From positions 6,283,501 through 6,347,500 of the forward strand of contig OZ005699.1 of NCBI GenBank assembly GCA_963930775.1: a DNA stretch of 64,000 nt, written 5' to 3'. The DNA is from Cliona cf. orientalis (taxonomy: Eukaryota > Porifera > Demospongiae > Clionaida > Clionaidae). Positions within the stretch are counted from its first letter, which is position 1. Each line of letters starts with the position of its first letter. The position numbers and the translations under genes are program-made. Positions 1-12,004 of the stretch are shown piece after piece. The notes beneath the pieces are model-generated. The model made no database searches. It saw only the letters and a program-made list of their open reading frames with translations, and was not told the origin of the DNA.

Positions 1-205
1 CTTTCGATTTTGGAATTCCATACATTTCAGCCGCCTTATTGGCACTAGTAGCTCCAGTTCTGGCACACTCAATTGCTTGATGCATTTGCTCCTCCGTCCA
101 CTGCTTTCGCTTGACCGATACCCGAGGTTTCTTAGTGTTCTTTAAGATGGGAGGAGTTTGCTTCTTTTTACGTCGAAATATTTTTTTCCTTACTAGACTT
201 GGCAT
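1..205 (-). CDS. N-terminus of a pipsqueak/CENP-B-type transposase-like protein (runs off the left edge)
   Basis: Read on the minus strand from the ATG at 205, an open frame of 68 codons continues past the window edge. A very basic leader (RKKIFRRKKK) is followed by RKQWTEEQMHQAIECAR and then TSANKAAEMYGIPKSK. This matches the first helices of the pipsqueak-type helix-turn-helix found at the N-terminus of pogo/Tigger transposases and of domesticated relatives. The domain binds DNA, usually transposon ends. Only the start is visible, so the DDE catalytic domain cannot be checked and an active transposase cannot be told from a host gene. Start chosen because it is the only Met upstream of the basic leader. 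Confidence 0.7.
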   Translation of the reverse strand, partial: MPSLVRKKIFRRKKKQTPPILKNTKKPRVSVKRKQWTEEQMHQAIECARTGATSANKAAEMYGIPKSK

Positions 206-259
206 AGTGTACAATAGCTATGAAAAATATATTAAAACATAATATTAAATTTGTACTGT

Positions 260-452
<193 letters not shown>

Positions 453-531
453 TTCACACTATTTCAGCATGCTAGACTTCGGAAGGAGCAATAAGCTTAC
501 TGTGACTGGAAGACTGAGCTTGAGATTATGA

Positions 532-1573
532 ACCGTAGATTCACTGACTACTGAGCACACGTGCGAGCGATCGAAGTAGCTATACTTCGGGCTTCAGCGA
601 CCTGAAATAGTAAAAATGACGATGTCTGACACACAAGACAGAAGTTGCTAGCGTATATAAGAGAGTGGATCAATTATAAATGAACTTACAAAGAAAAGAC
701 AGTGGATGGACACCAGTCTTGCTCTCGAGAAGCGCGCGTACTGAGCGGCGAGTAGGCGGGGCAATAGTAAACTCTCCGTAAATGATTCCGTTCACAGCTG
801 GCCGATATTTGGTACCGGCTGATAAATGGCATCTTACGCTACATAGGCCGAAAATTGTGTATACATAGAACATTTATACCAACGGGTTCCTGAAGGTTAG
901 AAAAATCTTGTAGCCATTTCCCATAAAATTAATATTACCGATCAATGTTGATCCAAAAAATTTTATGAAGGAACAATGCAAAAATAGCTACTCAGCACAA
1001 AAAGCAGTAGCCAAAATGAAAGATACAGTGAAACAGCTAACTTGGCTAACTTGGCTAGTGTGTAGGGAACCTGATGACTGTTAACGCAAGGCAAGGCAAC
1101 TCTCATGTTTTCATAGTACATTGTATACATGTAAGAATTCTATTATCCTGCAATGCACACTTGCTTGTGCTATGAATGATAACTGTACTATTGTTATTGC
1201 TACCCAAACAGTCATGGCACAAAGATAACTATCATGTAGACAGTAAGGTAAATGTAGTATGTGTATTGTACATGCACATGTACATGTACATGTGCATGTG
1301 CATGTAAGTGTATGCATGCATCAACATAGTGTCCAGCCCCACTATCAGCTCAATGGGCAACATCTACAGAAACATATAATACTACGTATACACATGAGGG
1401 CAAGTTTGTACATGTATCCTTGCCGACCCTTTACCACATGGTGATACAACTTGAGCAGCAAGAAACTACAGCACATGGTACATTCGCTTATAGTATGTTA
1501 GTTGCATACACACATGTAGCACTCACCCTGCATAGAAAATCCAATAATGACACAGTGATTTGGGGGTGGGCCC
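532..1573. other. Intergenic, no gene recognised
   Basis: AT-rich sequence with short stop-bounded frames only. A stretch near 1259-1310 is an imperfect run of CATGTA/CATGTG words (a short tandem repeat), which explains the His-Val and Thr-Cys patterns in frames there. Confidence 0.6.
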
Positions 1574-1645
1574 TCATGGAGTGCTGAGGTCTTTGGGCTC
1601 CAGAGTAGCGTACAGAAACAGACGACTCTTCCTTCCTTCAGACAT
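1574..1645 (-). pseudogene. Decayed copy of the GGCT-like first exon
   Basis: On the minus strand this segment starts ATG-TCT-GAA-GGA-AGG like the exon at 9448-9519 and stays closely similar for about 18 codons (MSEGRK, LFLY, TLEPKD). The YGTL signature has become YATL. After KD the copy diverges and stops at a TGA; no GT donor follows where the other copy has one. Upstream DNA (about 1646-1735) is also similar to the DNA upstream of the 9.5-kb exon, so exon and promoter were duplicated together. Confidence 0.45.
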
Positions 1646-1749
1646 TGCTGTACTTCAACGCAAGAGAATCTACTGATAGTGGTCACGATAATGTCTTATG
1701 GCGCCGACCATTTCCATTTGAGATCCCCGTAGCGACCATTTCCATGTAA

Positions 1750-2129
1750 ACATCAATTGGGCGAGCCTCCGTGGGGTGAACCCCACACAAGTACAAATAC
1801 ACATGTAATTTGGGAATTAATTTTATGATTGACTCGAGGGAGTGGAAACTATGGTTAGAACGTGTCTCTAGCTACTCAGTTCAGCAATGCCAATGATCAT
1901 TTTACTGGCAACAGTCAATTTTTATGACCACGCCAACTTTGTGTCAAACCACGCCCATTTTTTTGCACAATCGCGACTGCTACTGCAAGTTTCTCGATGA
2001 AAAAAATGAACTGTAAGTCGAATGGAATAGATTTGGAACCAATTGAGGCACATTCACTCCTAGTCACTGCAAATTAGCTGGATTGGATCTCATTCTGAAC
2101 TGCGAAATGTCAGCTCAAAAAGTGTTTTT
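1750..2129. other. Intergenic, no gene recognised
   Basis: AT-rich sequence with no coherent frame and no repeat end that I can pair. Confidence 0.5.
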
Positions 2130-2197
2130 GGGGGGGGGGGGGGGGGGGGGCCTGGGCCTGGCCCTAGCCTCGTCCCCAGGCCTGGGGACGAGGCTAG
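2130..2197. repeat. Poly-G tract and 34-bp perfect palindrome
   Basis: A run of 21 G (2130-2150) is followed by a perfect 34-bp palindrome at 2164-2197, each arm reading CTAGCCTCGTCCCCAGG. The same CCTCGTCCCC / GGGGACGAGG word occurs at 29150-29170 and as terminal inverted repeats of the small hairpin element at 34537-34607. This is probably a collapsed or end-to-end copy of that MITE. Confidence 0.8.
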
Positions 2198-2399
2198 CCT
2201 GGCCCCTGTGGCCACCCCTGATTCCTATGACCATGTAATCTATGAGGTAAATTATTTGCATTGAAAGGGCAAATTAAAAATCTGGACTGTGGACTCGTGG
2301 ACTGGACCGTGGCCTGGACTGGACTATGGACCGGATGTTTGACGACCATTACCCATTCTAAGTGTCCTCTAATAGTTGAGCCCAGGCTCCTGTTCAACT

Positions 2400-2775
2400 G
2401 GTCCTACATATTTCAGTGTAAAATAGAGTTGTATGCCCAGAGTAACTCATGGGACGATTTTACACCAGCAAAACCTAGAGTAACTCATGGGACATTGTTA
2501 CAATTTTACACCAATACAACCTAGAGTAACTCATGATGGGATGATCTTACACCAGCAAAATTAGTGTAAAATTCTGAGCATTTTATTGTATGCCAAGCAT
2601 ACTATAAGGGAGGATTTTACACCACATCAAAATTAAGGGCTTACTCGTGTAAAATTCTCCCATATAACTTACCTCTGCTATATTACATAAGGGATGATTT
2701 TATACCAGTTGCCACCACAGGTACTGAAGTGGTGTAAAATCATACCATAATATAATACTAATGGCTACCATGGTT
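2400..2775 (+). mobile_element. Single terminal arm of the long-TIR Mutator-like element
   Basis: The segment begins GGTCCTACATATTT and carries the same imperfect tandem words (GAGTAACTCATGGGACGATTTTACACCA-like, and GTGGTGTAAAATC near its end) as the left arm of the element at 48791-51935. No opposite arm follows, so it is a solo or truncated arm. It lacks the 215-bp mariner-like insertion present in the 49-kb arm and so serves as an empty-site reference for that insertion. Confidence 0.75.
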
Positions 2776-3169
2776 CAATAAAAAAATTATGAGGTATCTG
2801 ATCAATAGCATAGCCACTCCCCCAGCTCACATCGATATCAGACTTGATTTCAGACCGTGATCATGAGTCGGCAGCACTGAACCCTCATAATAGGTGGAAA
2901 CTGAATGTAGCTTTATGATTGCAAGTTAATCTTTCTCAGTAGTGTCAATCTCTGTGAGTAATAATAATAAACTCAATCAATCACAGTAGCTAACAATTAC
3001 ATGGGTCTAATAACAAAACAAGACTAGGAATATGTACAATATCATGCAATATCATGCATTCACCAATCCATGATATACTTGAGATAGCTAACAAAAGCTC
3101 ACAACGGGCCTTGTTATTATGAGCAATCATCAAAGATATAACTACATGAAGGAATCATTTTGCACACGA

Positions 3170-3305
3170 TAAAATCAAGCGTAGGGATGTATGGTGTATA
3201 TGATTATCCCTACGACAAATCTTGTTTGTGTACTTTTTGACCCGGTCATCCCTACTTCATCCTTCAATTTCATTGTTTTTTTATTCTTGTATACTATACT
3301 TTCAG
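3170..3305 (+). mobile_element. MITE fragment related to the 39.6-kb element
   Basis: From CAAGCGTAGGGATGTATGGT through TTGTTTGTGTACTTTTTGAC to CATCCCTACTTCATCCTTCA the sequence closely matches 40218-40341, the right arm of the inverted-repeat element at 39636-40341. Only one arm is present here. Confidence 0.75.
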
Positions 3306-6120
3306 AGGGGTAGTCAAGGATTGATATAGGTAATAAGGTTTATTAATTAGCAGGGAGAAATCAAACATGTTCCAGTATTTACATGTATACTACTTTAAAT
3401 TCATGGATAGCATTTTTTTATATGCATGGTGCACCATAATACTAAACTTCTATTCTGAGTGATGTATCCATCTTGTACTATGATGAAGCGATGTGCACTT
3501 TAAGGGGAAAACAGCTACTACAAATACCATGTATTCTAGAAGCCTGGTGCACTCTTAGGGCATACAGTGGTTTGCAGCTCACTTTGGAACACTTGACAAG
3601 GGGTAAAAAGAAAAGAAAAAGGTCAGTAAATTCGACCACCACACCTGTGAAGACTTGGAGTGGTTTGTTGTAGTTTACTAGCCGAAGCATAATCTGAGGA
3701 AGTTAAGTAATTCCTATCCCCCTAGACCACCTGGTAAGCAACAAGTACAGTTATTGTCTTGTTGTGTAGTGATATGAAAACTCAGTTAAACTGAATCCAT
3801 GTTCAACTAATTTTTATGTAATTCAATTTGTACAAAAAGATGTTACTCCTTCATAGTAAGCAGTACACACAGGTGGACCAAACGTGACCGGTACTAGTAC
3901 AATTGAAGGACTATCCCTGGTACACTTGCATGCATACATATGTAACAAAATTAATGTTTTCGTCATATTCAGACACAGAGTTATTACTATAAAAATTGCA
4001 TAATAAAAAAAACAGTTTACATGCATTATATTGAGTAGTTTACGCATAGGAACAACTGAAATGTAAAAGGACTCTAGTTTCTAGTCACTATCACTTTTTT
4101 AGTAAAGGGGGCATTCCTATGTTAATTTTTTTTTTTTTAAAACTATTACACATACATAACCATGGAAACTAGTAATAACAATAGTGGCTGTACTACATGT
4201 ACAATGTCCCATATACATGTATTTATTATGTGTAGTATAGAAACTAGACACGTACACATAAATTATATGTAGGACAAAATGCATGTACATGTAGTAGTAA
4301 CTATTTATGCTCGAGTATGTACATGTACTGTGATTTAATTTTGCAATGTCATACATGTATACGTACATCTACATATACAATGTACAATGTTACTCCCTCA
4401 TAGCAAAATAATAGTACACACTACATAGAATTGTTACAAAGATTGACTAAAAATAATAATGTAGTACATGATTAACCCTCATGCAAACAACATGATCATA
4501 AAGTTTGAGTATGCATTTATCATAAATTGTGAATAATATTATCATGTCAAATAATTTTTGGACAAACAACTCTGTATAGCATTATCGTTAATGTTACGTA
4601 TAGATTTTCACATAAGCCAGGCTGTCCGAAAATATTTTAACAACAAAAATTAATATTCTTGGCTTACCTTGTCCCCAGGCCACTCCAACATTTATGAGGC
4701 TACACATTTACTGTGTAGGAACCTCCTAGTGAACAAAGACTCAACTATTCATAATTCAAAACTGCGTTTAACTAGCATAGCTACATGTACCTACGTACAT
4801 GTACATTTCCAGCTGACTGATAATCATTATACTATGTAGTATAGGAATAAACCTACCGTGACAGGCTATAGGCCTTCCCATAAATTTCAGTGAAGTTTTA
4901 ATAAGCATGAGGCAACAATGTATTATACATATATATGTACATGTAAACTGTATTAGCGGGTAATATTGGCGAGCATTAAATTTGGTGAAATGCCTCTTCA
5001 TTGGTATTGGCAAAGTTTAAATATTATGGTGATCTTATTGCTTACTGTGATAGCCTAGGCACACGTCCAATACCGAGTTTATTAATGTGATGTATACAAT
5101 GACATATAATAATATTAATATTATTATACTGAATTTGCCAAATTGCCAAATTAAAACCCTGCCACAACGAGTACTGATGATATTTGAGTAAGGGTGCATT
5201 TGTAATTAGTATTACTGGTAGAATGTCAGTAGGGTGCGGGATCGTACATACACTTCTTATGATACAGTGTCAACAATGTATGTCTAGATACTGGATTTAG
5301 AGCTGTATCATGAAGCACATGCGCATAATATTGTGTAGGTCCCAGGCAGGTATACCAAAGCTTCCCACTATAATAGTCCTTCCTCAGGTGCATTAAGGAC
5401 TGGGAAGGGCAGCAATGGCTACAACTATAGGAGTATTCCAGATCCTAGTATCTCCACTTGTGAGCATCACTTATTGAAAGTGAAGGTATCAACAGTAGCC
5501 TTGCTCTGTCCAAAAACCGCAGTCACGCCCACTAAATGACGTCACTCACACTTTATACGGAGCCCTACTCTCGCAGAGACGGCCCACTTTTATATCCCTT
5601 GAGCCTGCCTTATCAACTTCTATACTTTCTCAATGACCTAAACTAACTTCTGAACGGAGCGCTTCTTGATAGCTAGCCCATGAAAGGAGTAGCAACTGAA
5701 AAGGTCGTTTTGATGGGGTCTAGAACCCACTATTAGGGCTTATAACTAGTGATGGGAAGTATTTCAAAACAAGCGCTCCGTTAAACTATCTCAGTACATC
5801 AGGAAGAACCTTTCTATGTCCGTGAGGTAAGCTTCAGGTGTCGTCTTCCTCGCCGTCTCTTCAATCTACCTCTCTTGCCTTTGAAGCAGCCATTTCTGCT
5901 GACTAAGCAGTGCAATTGAACTTTGACCCACATAGGTGCAATACAAGCACCAACGCGTGGTTAATGCGGTTACCGCGGAATGTCAATTTTGTGCTGACTG
6001 ATGCCTAGACAGTCCTTAATGCACCTGAGTCTACATTGTATATTAACACAATAGGGAATAAATCTATACAAACACATGTACAGGGTACATGTACATGTAA
6101 TGTACATGTAGGTCTCCCTT
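3306..6120. other. Gene-free interval
   Basis: No coding region, RNA gene or paired repeat end is supported. A direct repeat pair (TGTTACTCC-TCATAG near 3840 and 4388) and many ACATGTAC words are present. Short frames here are uninformative. Confidence 0.5.
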
Positions 6121-6144
6121 TATCCCTTCCCCAGTGATACCGTC

Positions 6145-6360
6145 CCCTTCTCCCCTGGACCAGGCTGCAGTGGTTATAGACCTTGACTCTTGATCTCAAG
6201 TCATGAGTTCGAGTCCCACTAGTGTCAGGGCACTTAAGTTTCATTTATTTCCCATGAGTCTACTCAAGCTCTATCCCACAAAATGAGGAGGTGTTTTCAC
6301 CGCATTCTTCGGAGGGGATTTAAAGCCGTCGGTCCCGGGGGACCTGGTTCAGACTAGCCT
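6145..6360 (+). mobile_element. tRNA-derived SINE
   Basis: A tRNA-like head has an A-box-like stretch (GCTGCAGTGGTTATAG, about 6165-6180) and a good B box (GAGTTCGAGTCCC, 6205-6217). The antisense frame reads SGTRTHDLRSRV, a common by-product of translating tRNA-derived SINEs. The body downstream (GGAGGGGATTTAAAGCCGTC at about 6312-6330) resembles, from memory, a conserved central domain seen in animal SINEs; I cannot name the family. Confidence 0.6.
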
Positions 6361-6800
6361 CCGGCTCGTTAGTCACAATGGTGGTAAACCTGAGGGGAAG
6401 CTTAAAAAGAAAGCCACTGCTTTACCTGGACCCTTGTGTGATCCAGTAGCTAGGTGTGGAGTTTTCTCCATGATAATCCTCTCAGCCTGGGAGGTCACTG
6501 CAGACAGGCTGTCTCGAGATACCAGGTTCAGAGTGGTATATGTCTGAAATGTAAAATAATTTTCGTTAGGTTGCAATATATAGAGAAGCTGCTTATAGCG
6601 ATGGATTTGTAAATATACACCAAGCCTTAAGCACTATGCAAATAGCTATATGGCGCCCGCCACCAAGAATTTAAGAAGTTGCAATTATTGATGAAGTCAC
6701 CTTAGCTGCTGAAGATGGTTCAGTGAGAATGGTATAGAGTAGTGCCATACTAACATCCTCATGATCCTGGGCACTGCGACTAACCTGGATATGTTTATAA

Positions 6801-7234
6801 TATGTGACCTGCTCTGAGAAAAGGGACCACTTGGGATAAAATTTCATTTTACAATAATAGCTAAAATGTGGGGAAAATAAATATTTATCATTTTTCTGTA
6901 TTTAGTCTACCAGAAAATGTAGAATTTTAGTTTCATATTGATATGCTATATAATATGTTTATGTAGTTGCTGTATACTATCGTAATGCTTGGGTGCAAAC
7001 AATTGCTCGGACACATACAACTTAATACAAAATTTGATTAAATATGTGCATTTTCCGAAAAACGAATATATCTACCTGCGTGTATAAAAATGGTCATAAT
7101 TCCACTTGTGATTGATATTTTTTCATGAAACTTGCACCATTGGATTCAGCACACATAAAGCTATAAATCAATGCTAAAAATTCAATTTTTATGAAATATC
7201 GCGAGTGGTCCCTTTTCTCAGAGCAGATCACATA
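6801..7234. mobile_element. MITE with about 32-bp terminal inverted repeats
   Basis: Left end TATGTGACCTGCTCTGAGAA and right end (reverse complement) TATGTGATCTGCTCTGAGAA continue through AAGGGACCACT, with one mismatch in about 31 bp. The 434-bp interior is AT-rich and codes for nothing. Flanks are TA/TTA-rich, so the target duplication cannot be fixed. Confidence 0.85.
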
Positions 7235-7239
7235 TTATT

Positions 7240-8632
7240 ATTATTACAGTGATTATAATCATAATGTATTACTTGCATAGAGGATATACCAACGATCTTT
7301 ATTGCATTGGCGTATACTAATTTCTTATGCTAAATTGGATCATACATTGTATTCGATTAATTATGGTACAAAGTATCTGTGGTTGGCTACAATACGTCAT
7401 TATTTATAGCACTAAAATCACCACATTATCTCAAGATATGGGCATCTAAGTGACTCTTAAACACAACAAATCTATCAAATTTGATGAAAAACTGGCTTCA
7501 GTATACTTTAACTGGAGAGACACGGTCCATGTACATGTACATGTACATATATACGTAGGTGGCCTAGTATATGAAAATTAATGGTAACGATTGTCAACAT
7601 AATATTATTCTCATCCACTGACTAAAATATACATGTAGAACCAAATCAGAAGGTAAGATACATGTACCATGTTTATGCTAGTACATGTAGATGATGCAAG
7701 CTGAAATATAATATTTTTACACAAATTCTGGTAACTACGCACACTAAAGTAGATCTACGGAATGCAATGTGTGCGCAGGGTGTACATGTGTATGTGTATG
7801 CATGTGCTCTACAGAGCTCTAGGTTCTTTTTTATATCTTGGTTCCATACAGCCTTGGTATTGATCATTGCATTAATTTTATTCTTTCCGGGCCAAGAGTA
7901 TTCTTTTGCTCTTTCTTACATGTATATACCAATGTGAGCTATCACAAATTTCACCAAAATTAGCTAATTATGGTACACATAGTATAGTGTAGGGTGATAT
8001 CAGCCCATCCCCCGTCTAGGTCTAATGCAAGGGGTGGTAACATACATACATGTACCTGCTGTACTGACACCTGCAACCGGGATCAAAATTTGATCGGGCC
8101 CATTTTTGGACCTTGACCGCATCGCTAAAAGAGCCTTGACCCTTGATTGCCAACTGGGTGTGGGCAGGAGTGGGTGGAGTCAAAGGACAAGACCGATCTT
8201 GACCTTGATTTGAGTAGTGCAAACGGACGTCTTGATCGCTTGATTCATCTCCAATTTTACAGCTTGACTGCTTGATCTCACTCTGCTCCTGGTCACAGGA
8301 GTCAGTTTACAATCCCTTACAATACGGTGAGATGCACCTCCAATTGGCCCTTTTTGCAAAGGTATACAATAATAATATATCGTATCCGATCTAATTAACA
8401 TGCCTCTCTAATAGATGCGCCACCTCGGCCTGAAGTGCAATTTTCACGCTCTATTTAAATGCGCCCACCCACGCGTCCCTATACTTTTGTGTACAAATTT
8501 TGCGCACCACCTGGTCGCGAAGGATAATTTTCACGCTCTAATGGCATGCCACCCAGCACTCGTAATTATTTTTTCATGGCGCAACAATTAGATCAGATAC
8601 GGTAGCTACATAATACTATTGTTGATTCTCAC
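7240..8632. other. Gene-free interval
   Basis: Short ACATGTACATGT words (about 7530-7550) and AT-rich DNA. No frame has recognisable protein character. Paired GATCAAGG/CTTGA words around 8060-8290 look low-complexity. Confidence 0.5.
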
Positions 8633-8640
8633 CTTATCAT

Positions 8641-9234
8641 CAGTGTTTCCCACAGAAAAAAAATGCAGTAGGGTGGCAGTTATTTAAAAGTATGGACCCA
8701 TGTAAAATTTGGAGCAGACACGCCCACTTCCGGTGTTTAATTACCAGGAAACTAAATGATATTATTGCTATTGATACGTGGTGGAGTTTCTGATTCTTCA
8801 TCGGACTTCAGGGGAGAAGAAGGAAGTTATTTTCATTGATCCTGAGGCACTGGACCTTTTAGCAGCCATCAACAATTATTCTTAATGATGCTGGAAGTAC
8901 AGTAGAGGAATGAGTGCACACTTGGTGGTTGTTGGTAGCTATATAGGCCCTAGCAGCTATATAGGGCAGCAGTGACTATAGATAATTTAATTTTGGTGGT
9001 TACACTGTCTAGGGTATAGGGGGTAAAGTCCTACAAGTGTGGTGTTTGGTATGCTCATTGTGCTTATGAATATCATTAAATTTTTGTAGATCTCCAGACT
9101 AGTCATGCACAGACTACAACTTGTGCTTGAATTGTGCATGACAAGCTGTTGCACACACAACCCACAGCTTTTCATTAATCACCTGGAATAGCAACAGGGC
9201 ATTGCAGTAGGTAGCTATACTGGGGGAAACACTG
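8641..9234. mobile_element. Non-autonomous hAT-like element with 8-bp target duplication
   Basis: The ends are CAGTGTTTCCC (8641) and GGGAAACACTG (ending 9234), an 11-bp terminal inverted repeat. CTTATCAT lies immediately outside on both sides (8633-8640 and 9235-9242). An 8-bp duplication together with a CAGTG-type end is the hAT hallmark. The 594-bp interior has no transposase. Confidence 0.9.
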
Positions 9235-9447
9235 CTTATCATTGAGATGATTCAACAGTTCATTCTCTCGAAGTCGAGACATAACCCCACTCAAGTCTCC
9301 ATAGCACTTCTCTAGACACTATCATGAGTATGATCATGTAAAAGTGTGCAATCAGGAATGTATGTGCTCATGTAAGTGTGTGTGTACGGTTCATGTTATT
9401 CTAATAAAAGCCCACTCTTACAGAACCTTTCCTATGCTCCAACTAAC

Positions 9448-9519
9448 CTCATCCAAATCATGGTCTTTAGGCTCCAGTGTACCATACAGAAACAAACGAC
9501 GTTTCCTTCCTTCAGACAT
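9448..9519 (-). CDS. Putative first exon of a gamma-glutamylcyclotransferase (AIG2)-like gene
   Basis: On the minus strand ATG at 9519 opens a 24-codon exon, MSEGRKRRLFLYGTLEPKDH then DLDE, followed immediately by a splice donor GTTAGT (9447-9442). LFLYGTL matches the first beta strand and the YGTL loop of the GGCT/AIG2 fold, whose members cyclise or cleave gamma-glutamyl amine groups. Intron phase would be 0. I did not find the following exons further left; the hAT-like element at 8641-9234 lies there, so the gene may be truncated. Seen: YGTL and donor. Inferred: family. Could be a chance match. Confidence 0.4.
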
Positions 9520-9619
9520 TGTTGTAGACCTACTCACACAGCATGAGAATCATACACAATTTCACGGTGGAACGTATCGCACTAAAATCTTATGGCGACC
9601 ATTTCCAGTTGAGATCCTG

Positions 9620-10534
9620 ACCACTTACTAAATTGTATGTAGCTATGCATTTTATTCTTGGACACAAAAAAGTGGTCGATTTAAAAAGGAAGCTGTGGTT
9701 TAGCAACACCGCATCAAGTTTCTATAACTCTGGCATAAAATTATTAGTACGGCAGCTCTTAGCTACTCCGTAGGTAGATTGGGCTATTCCATATGATGAA
9801 CTTGTGACATGCATACAGTGGAGAAAAAGATTTGCATTTTGTACCCTTAAATTTGCCAAATGATCATCGATACTAATTAATTTTCTGATTTTAAAAACTA
9901 ATCAAAATCCCCATTTTACCCTATAGCTAAAACCGATAACTTAGCTAATTCCTCCACACCCAGGCCTGGATGAGCTAGACTACCCTGGCCGAGTCGTCAC
10001 AGTACTCGCTGCCATATCCCCTCAGTACTTCATTAATATCCACACTGAATGGTGCCTACAATACTTCATTAAAATATCACCAATACTTCATTAAATCATC
10101 AACCCTTCAGCACAAATCAACCTTCCTCCACAGGGGTGTATCCTTCAATGTATTAACTGGAATAAACATTGTGCCAGGAGGCTCAGGAGGAGTCACTGAA
10201 GCCGGGCCATGGTGGGGGCTTTGCTTGCAGCACTAAAATAACTAGCCAAGATTATATTATTAGCTATAATATAGCTAGCTAGTGCCCAACATCTTAATAA
10301 TCTTAATCATTGAATCAGCCAAAAAGTGACCTGGAAAATCTGAACTTGCAATAAACTTGGGCCCTCAGTGCCCAGGCCTATTAAGACTAACTTCAGATTA
10401 TGGCATTTCAAAATAACATGTGACAGTATTAAAAAATTCAATACGATAAATATCATAGTAATTAACATGCATGACTAGCTAGTTCTAACTAGTTAGTGGA
10501 TGATGCGGAAATTGATAAATTGAATTAGAACATG
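9620..10534. other. Intergenic upstream of family gene 1
   Basis: AT-rich. Contains several copies of AATACTTCATTAA at about 10022-10095 (short imperfect tandem repeat). No gene recognised. Confidence 0.5.
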
Positions 10535-10592
10535 GGACCCACCATGAATTTGGTTACCGGGTTCTATATAATTGGCTATGGGAGTTTGTGTT
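10535..10592 (+). promoter_or_regulatory. Conserved core promoter of family gene 1
   Basis: ACCCACCATGAATTTGGTTA, then a TATA box (TCTATATAAT, 10563-10572) and GGAGTTTGTGT about 15 bases later. The same order recurs before family gene 3 (19659-19723) and, without the first block, before gene 5 (31903-31950). The first block also lies before gene 4 on the minus strand (26501-26524). Transcription would start about 60-70 bases before the ATG at 10659 (inferred). Confidence 0.6.
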
Positions 10593-10658
10593 GCTAGCTA
10601 GACTGCTGGAATCGTTTTGAACAGCTTAAATTTTTCTATCAACTGAAAAAGTAACATA

Positions 10659-11993
10659 ATGGATGATGATTATTTGAACATATACGAGTATATTGGTGAA
10701 GAGAAACATGAATACACTGCTGCAACAAATATCAGCAAAGAGGAGAATGAAATGAAAAAAATGGTATCTCCTCAAGAAGTTAAAATTCAACAGCAAAGGC
10801 AAATCAACCAGAGTTCCACTGACACACATGGATTCCAAAAGCAAGCTCGTGAAGGTGCTTTCAAGACAACAACAAAGAGTATTATTCTCACACTGCTGAT
10901 AATACTGGCTGTGTCTGTGTCAATCAGTCTTGCTGCAATTGTGCTCTCTATTCTTAGTTACAATGCGCAAAAAATAGAACTATTGAAGATTGATACAAAC
11001 TTAGCGATCAACAAACTCACAGATAACATATCCCATTTTGCTGCCCAGATTGAAGATATAAAATCGGTTTTCATTACACATGAAGAGTTTAATATATCTC
11101 AGTTGTCTACTCAGCTTGATGAGACCAACAATAGCATCACCTCAGTAGCTACTACTGTAGAAAAGAACGTATCCCAGTTATCTACTTGGCTTGATGGAAT
11201 TAACAGCAGTATAGCATTGGTGGCTACAACTGCAGAAAGGAACATAACTCAATTATCTGCTCAGCTTGATGCAACCAATAGCAACATAATGTCAGTGGCT
11301 GCCACTATAGAAAACAGATTTGCTCTTTCAATGCAACCAGAAGCTTGTGGAACTGGACTGTGGTATCGTGTGGCTCACCTCAATATGAGTGATCCTTCAC
11401 AGCAGTGTCCATCTGCCTGGAGGGAGTACAACACTAGTCAATTTCGAGCTTGTGGAAGACCAAATTCAACAGTTGCAAGTCGTCCTTCCCAAATATTTCC
11501 CATCAGCCATCAGTATAGCAAAGTATGTGGAAGAGTCATTGGCATTCAAGTTGCAAGTCCAGATGCATTTTATCATGGAAGAAGATCACACATAAATGAG
11601 GGCTATATGGATGGTGTAAGTATTACACGTGGATCACCTCGGCACCATATCTGGAGCTATGTTGGTTCTGTCAGTGAGGTCAGTGATAATGTATGTCCAT
11701 GTACCTATTCAAGTGCCACTCAACCTCCATCCTTTGTTGGCAGCAACTACTACTGTGAATCAGGTAATCCTAACCAATATTGGCGAGGTCAGGCATATCC
11801 AAACGACAAGCTATGGGATGGAGAGCAGTGTAGTCATGAAGGCACATGCTGCACTGGTACCAACACTCCACCATGGTTCAGTGTGAATCTCGGCAGCCCA
11901 ACAAGTGATAATATCGAAGTACGCATTATGGGCTCTCAAAGCACTGATGATGAAGACACTCCAATTGAATTGCTTGAAATTTATGTTCAGTAA
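10659..11993 (+). CDS. Family gene 1: type II membrane protein with Tyr-motif tail, repeat stalk and Cys-rich ectodomain
   Basis: Single-exon frame of 444 aa. The start MDDDYLNIYEYIGEE gives a cytosolic tail with YLNI (a YxN, Grb2-SH2-type word) directly followed by YEYI. A hydrophobic span lies at about residues 74-101 with no signal peptide before it. A stalk of about three 25-residue units (pattern QLST-LD-TN-S-I-SVATT-E-N) follows, each unit rich in NxS/T sequons and apolar heptad positions. From about residue 226 the family ectodomain starts (CGTGLWYRVAHLNM) and shows CPSAW, CGRP, VCGRVIG, HIWSYVG, CPC, YYCESGN, WDGEQC, TCC, PPWFSV and EDTPIELLEIYVQ at the very end. From memory, similar ectodomains occur in large families of sponges and cnidarians; I know of no proven function. 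The frame looks intact. Confidence 0.9.
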   Translation: MDDDYLNIYEYIGEEKHEYTAATNISKEENEMKKMVSPQEVKIQQQRQINQSSTDTHGFQKQAREGAFKTTTKSIILTLLIILAVSVSISLAAIVLSILSYNAQKIELLKIDTNLAINKLTDNISHFAAQIEDIKSVFITHEEFNISQLSTQLDETNNSITSVATTVEKNVSQLSTWLDGINSSIALVATTAERNITQLSAQLDATNSNIMSVAATIENRFALSMQPEACGTGLWYRVAHLNMSDPSQQCPSAWREYNTSQFRACGRPNSTVASRPSQIFPISHQYSKVCGRVIGIQVASPDAFYHGRRSHINEGYMDGVSITRGSPRHHIWSYVGSVSEVSDNVCPCTYSSATQPPSFVGSNYYCESGNPNQYWRGQAYPNDKLWDGEQCSHEGTCCTGTNTPPWFSVNLGSPTSDNIEVRIMGSQSTDDEDTPIELLEIYVQ

Positions 11994-12004
11994 AACGATA
12001 TCTA

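Noticed and set aside
6145..6240. Functional tRNA gene
   Set aside because: A box is poor, arms do not pair into a cloverleaf, and a SINE body follows.
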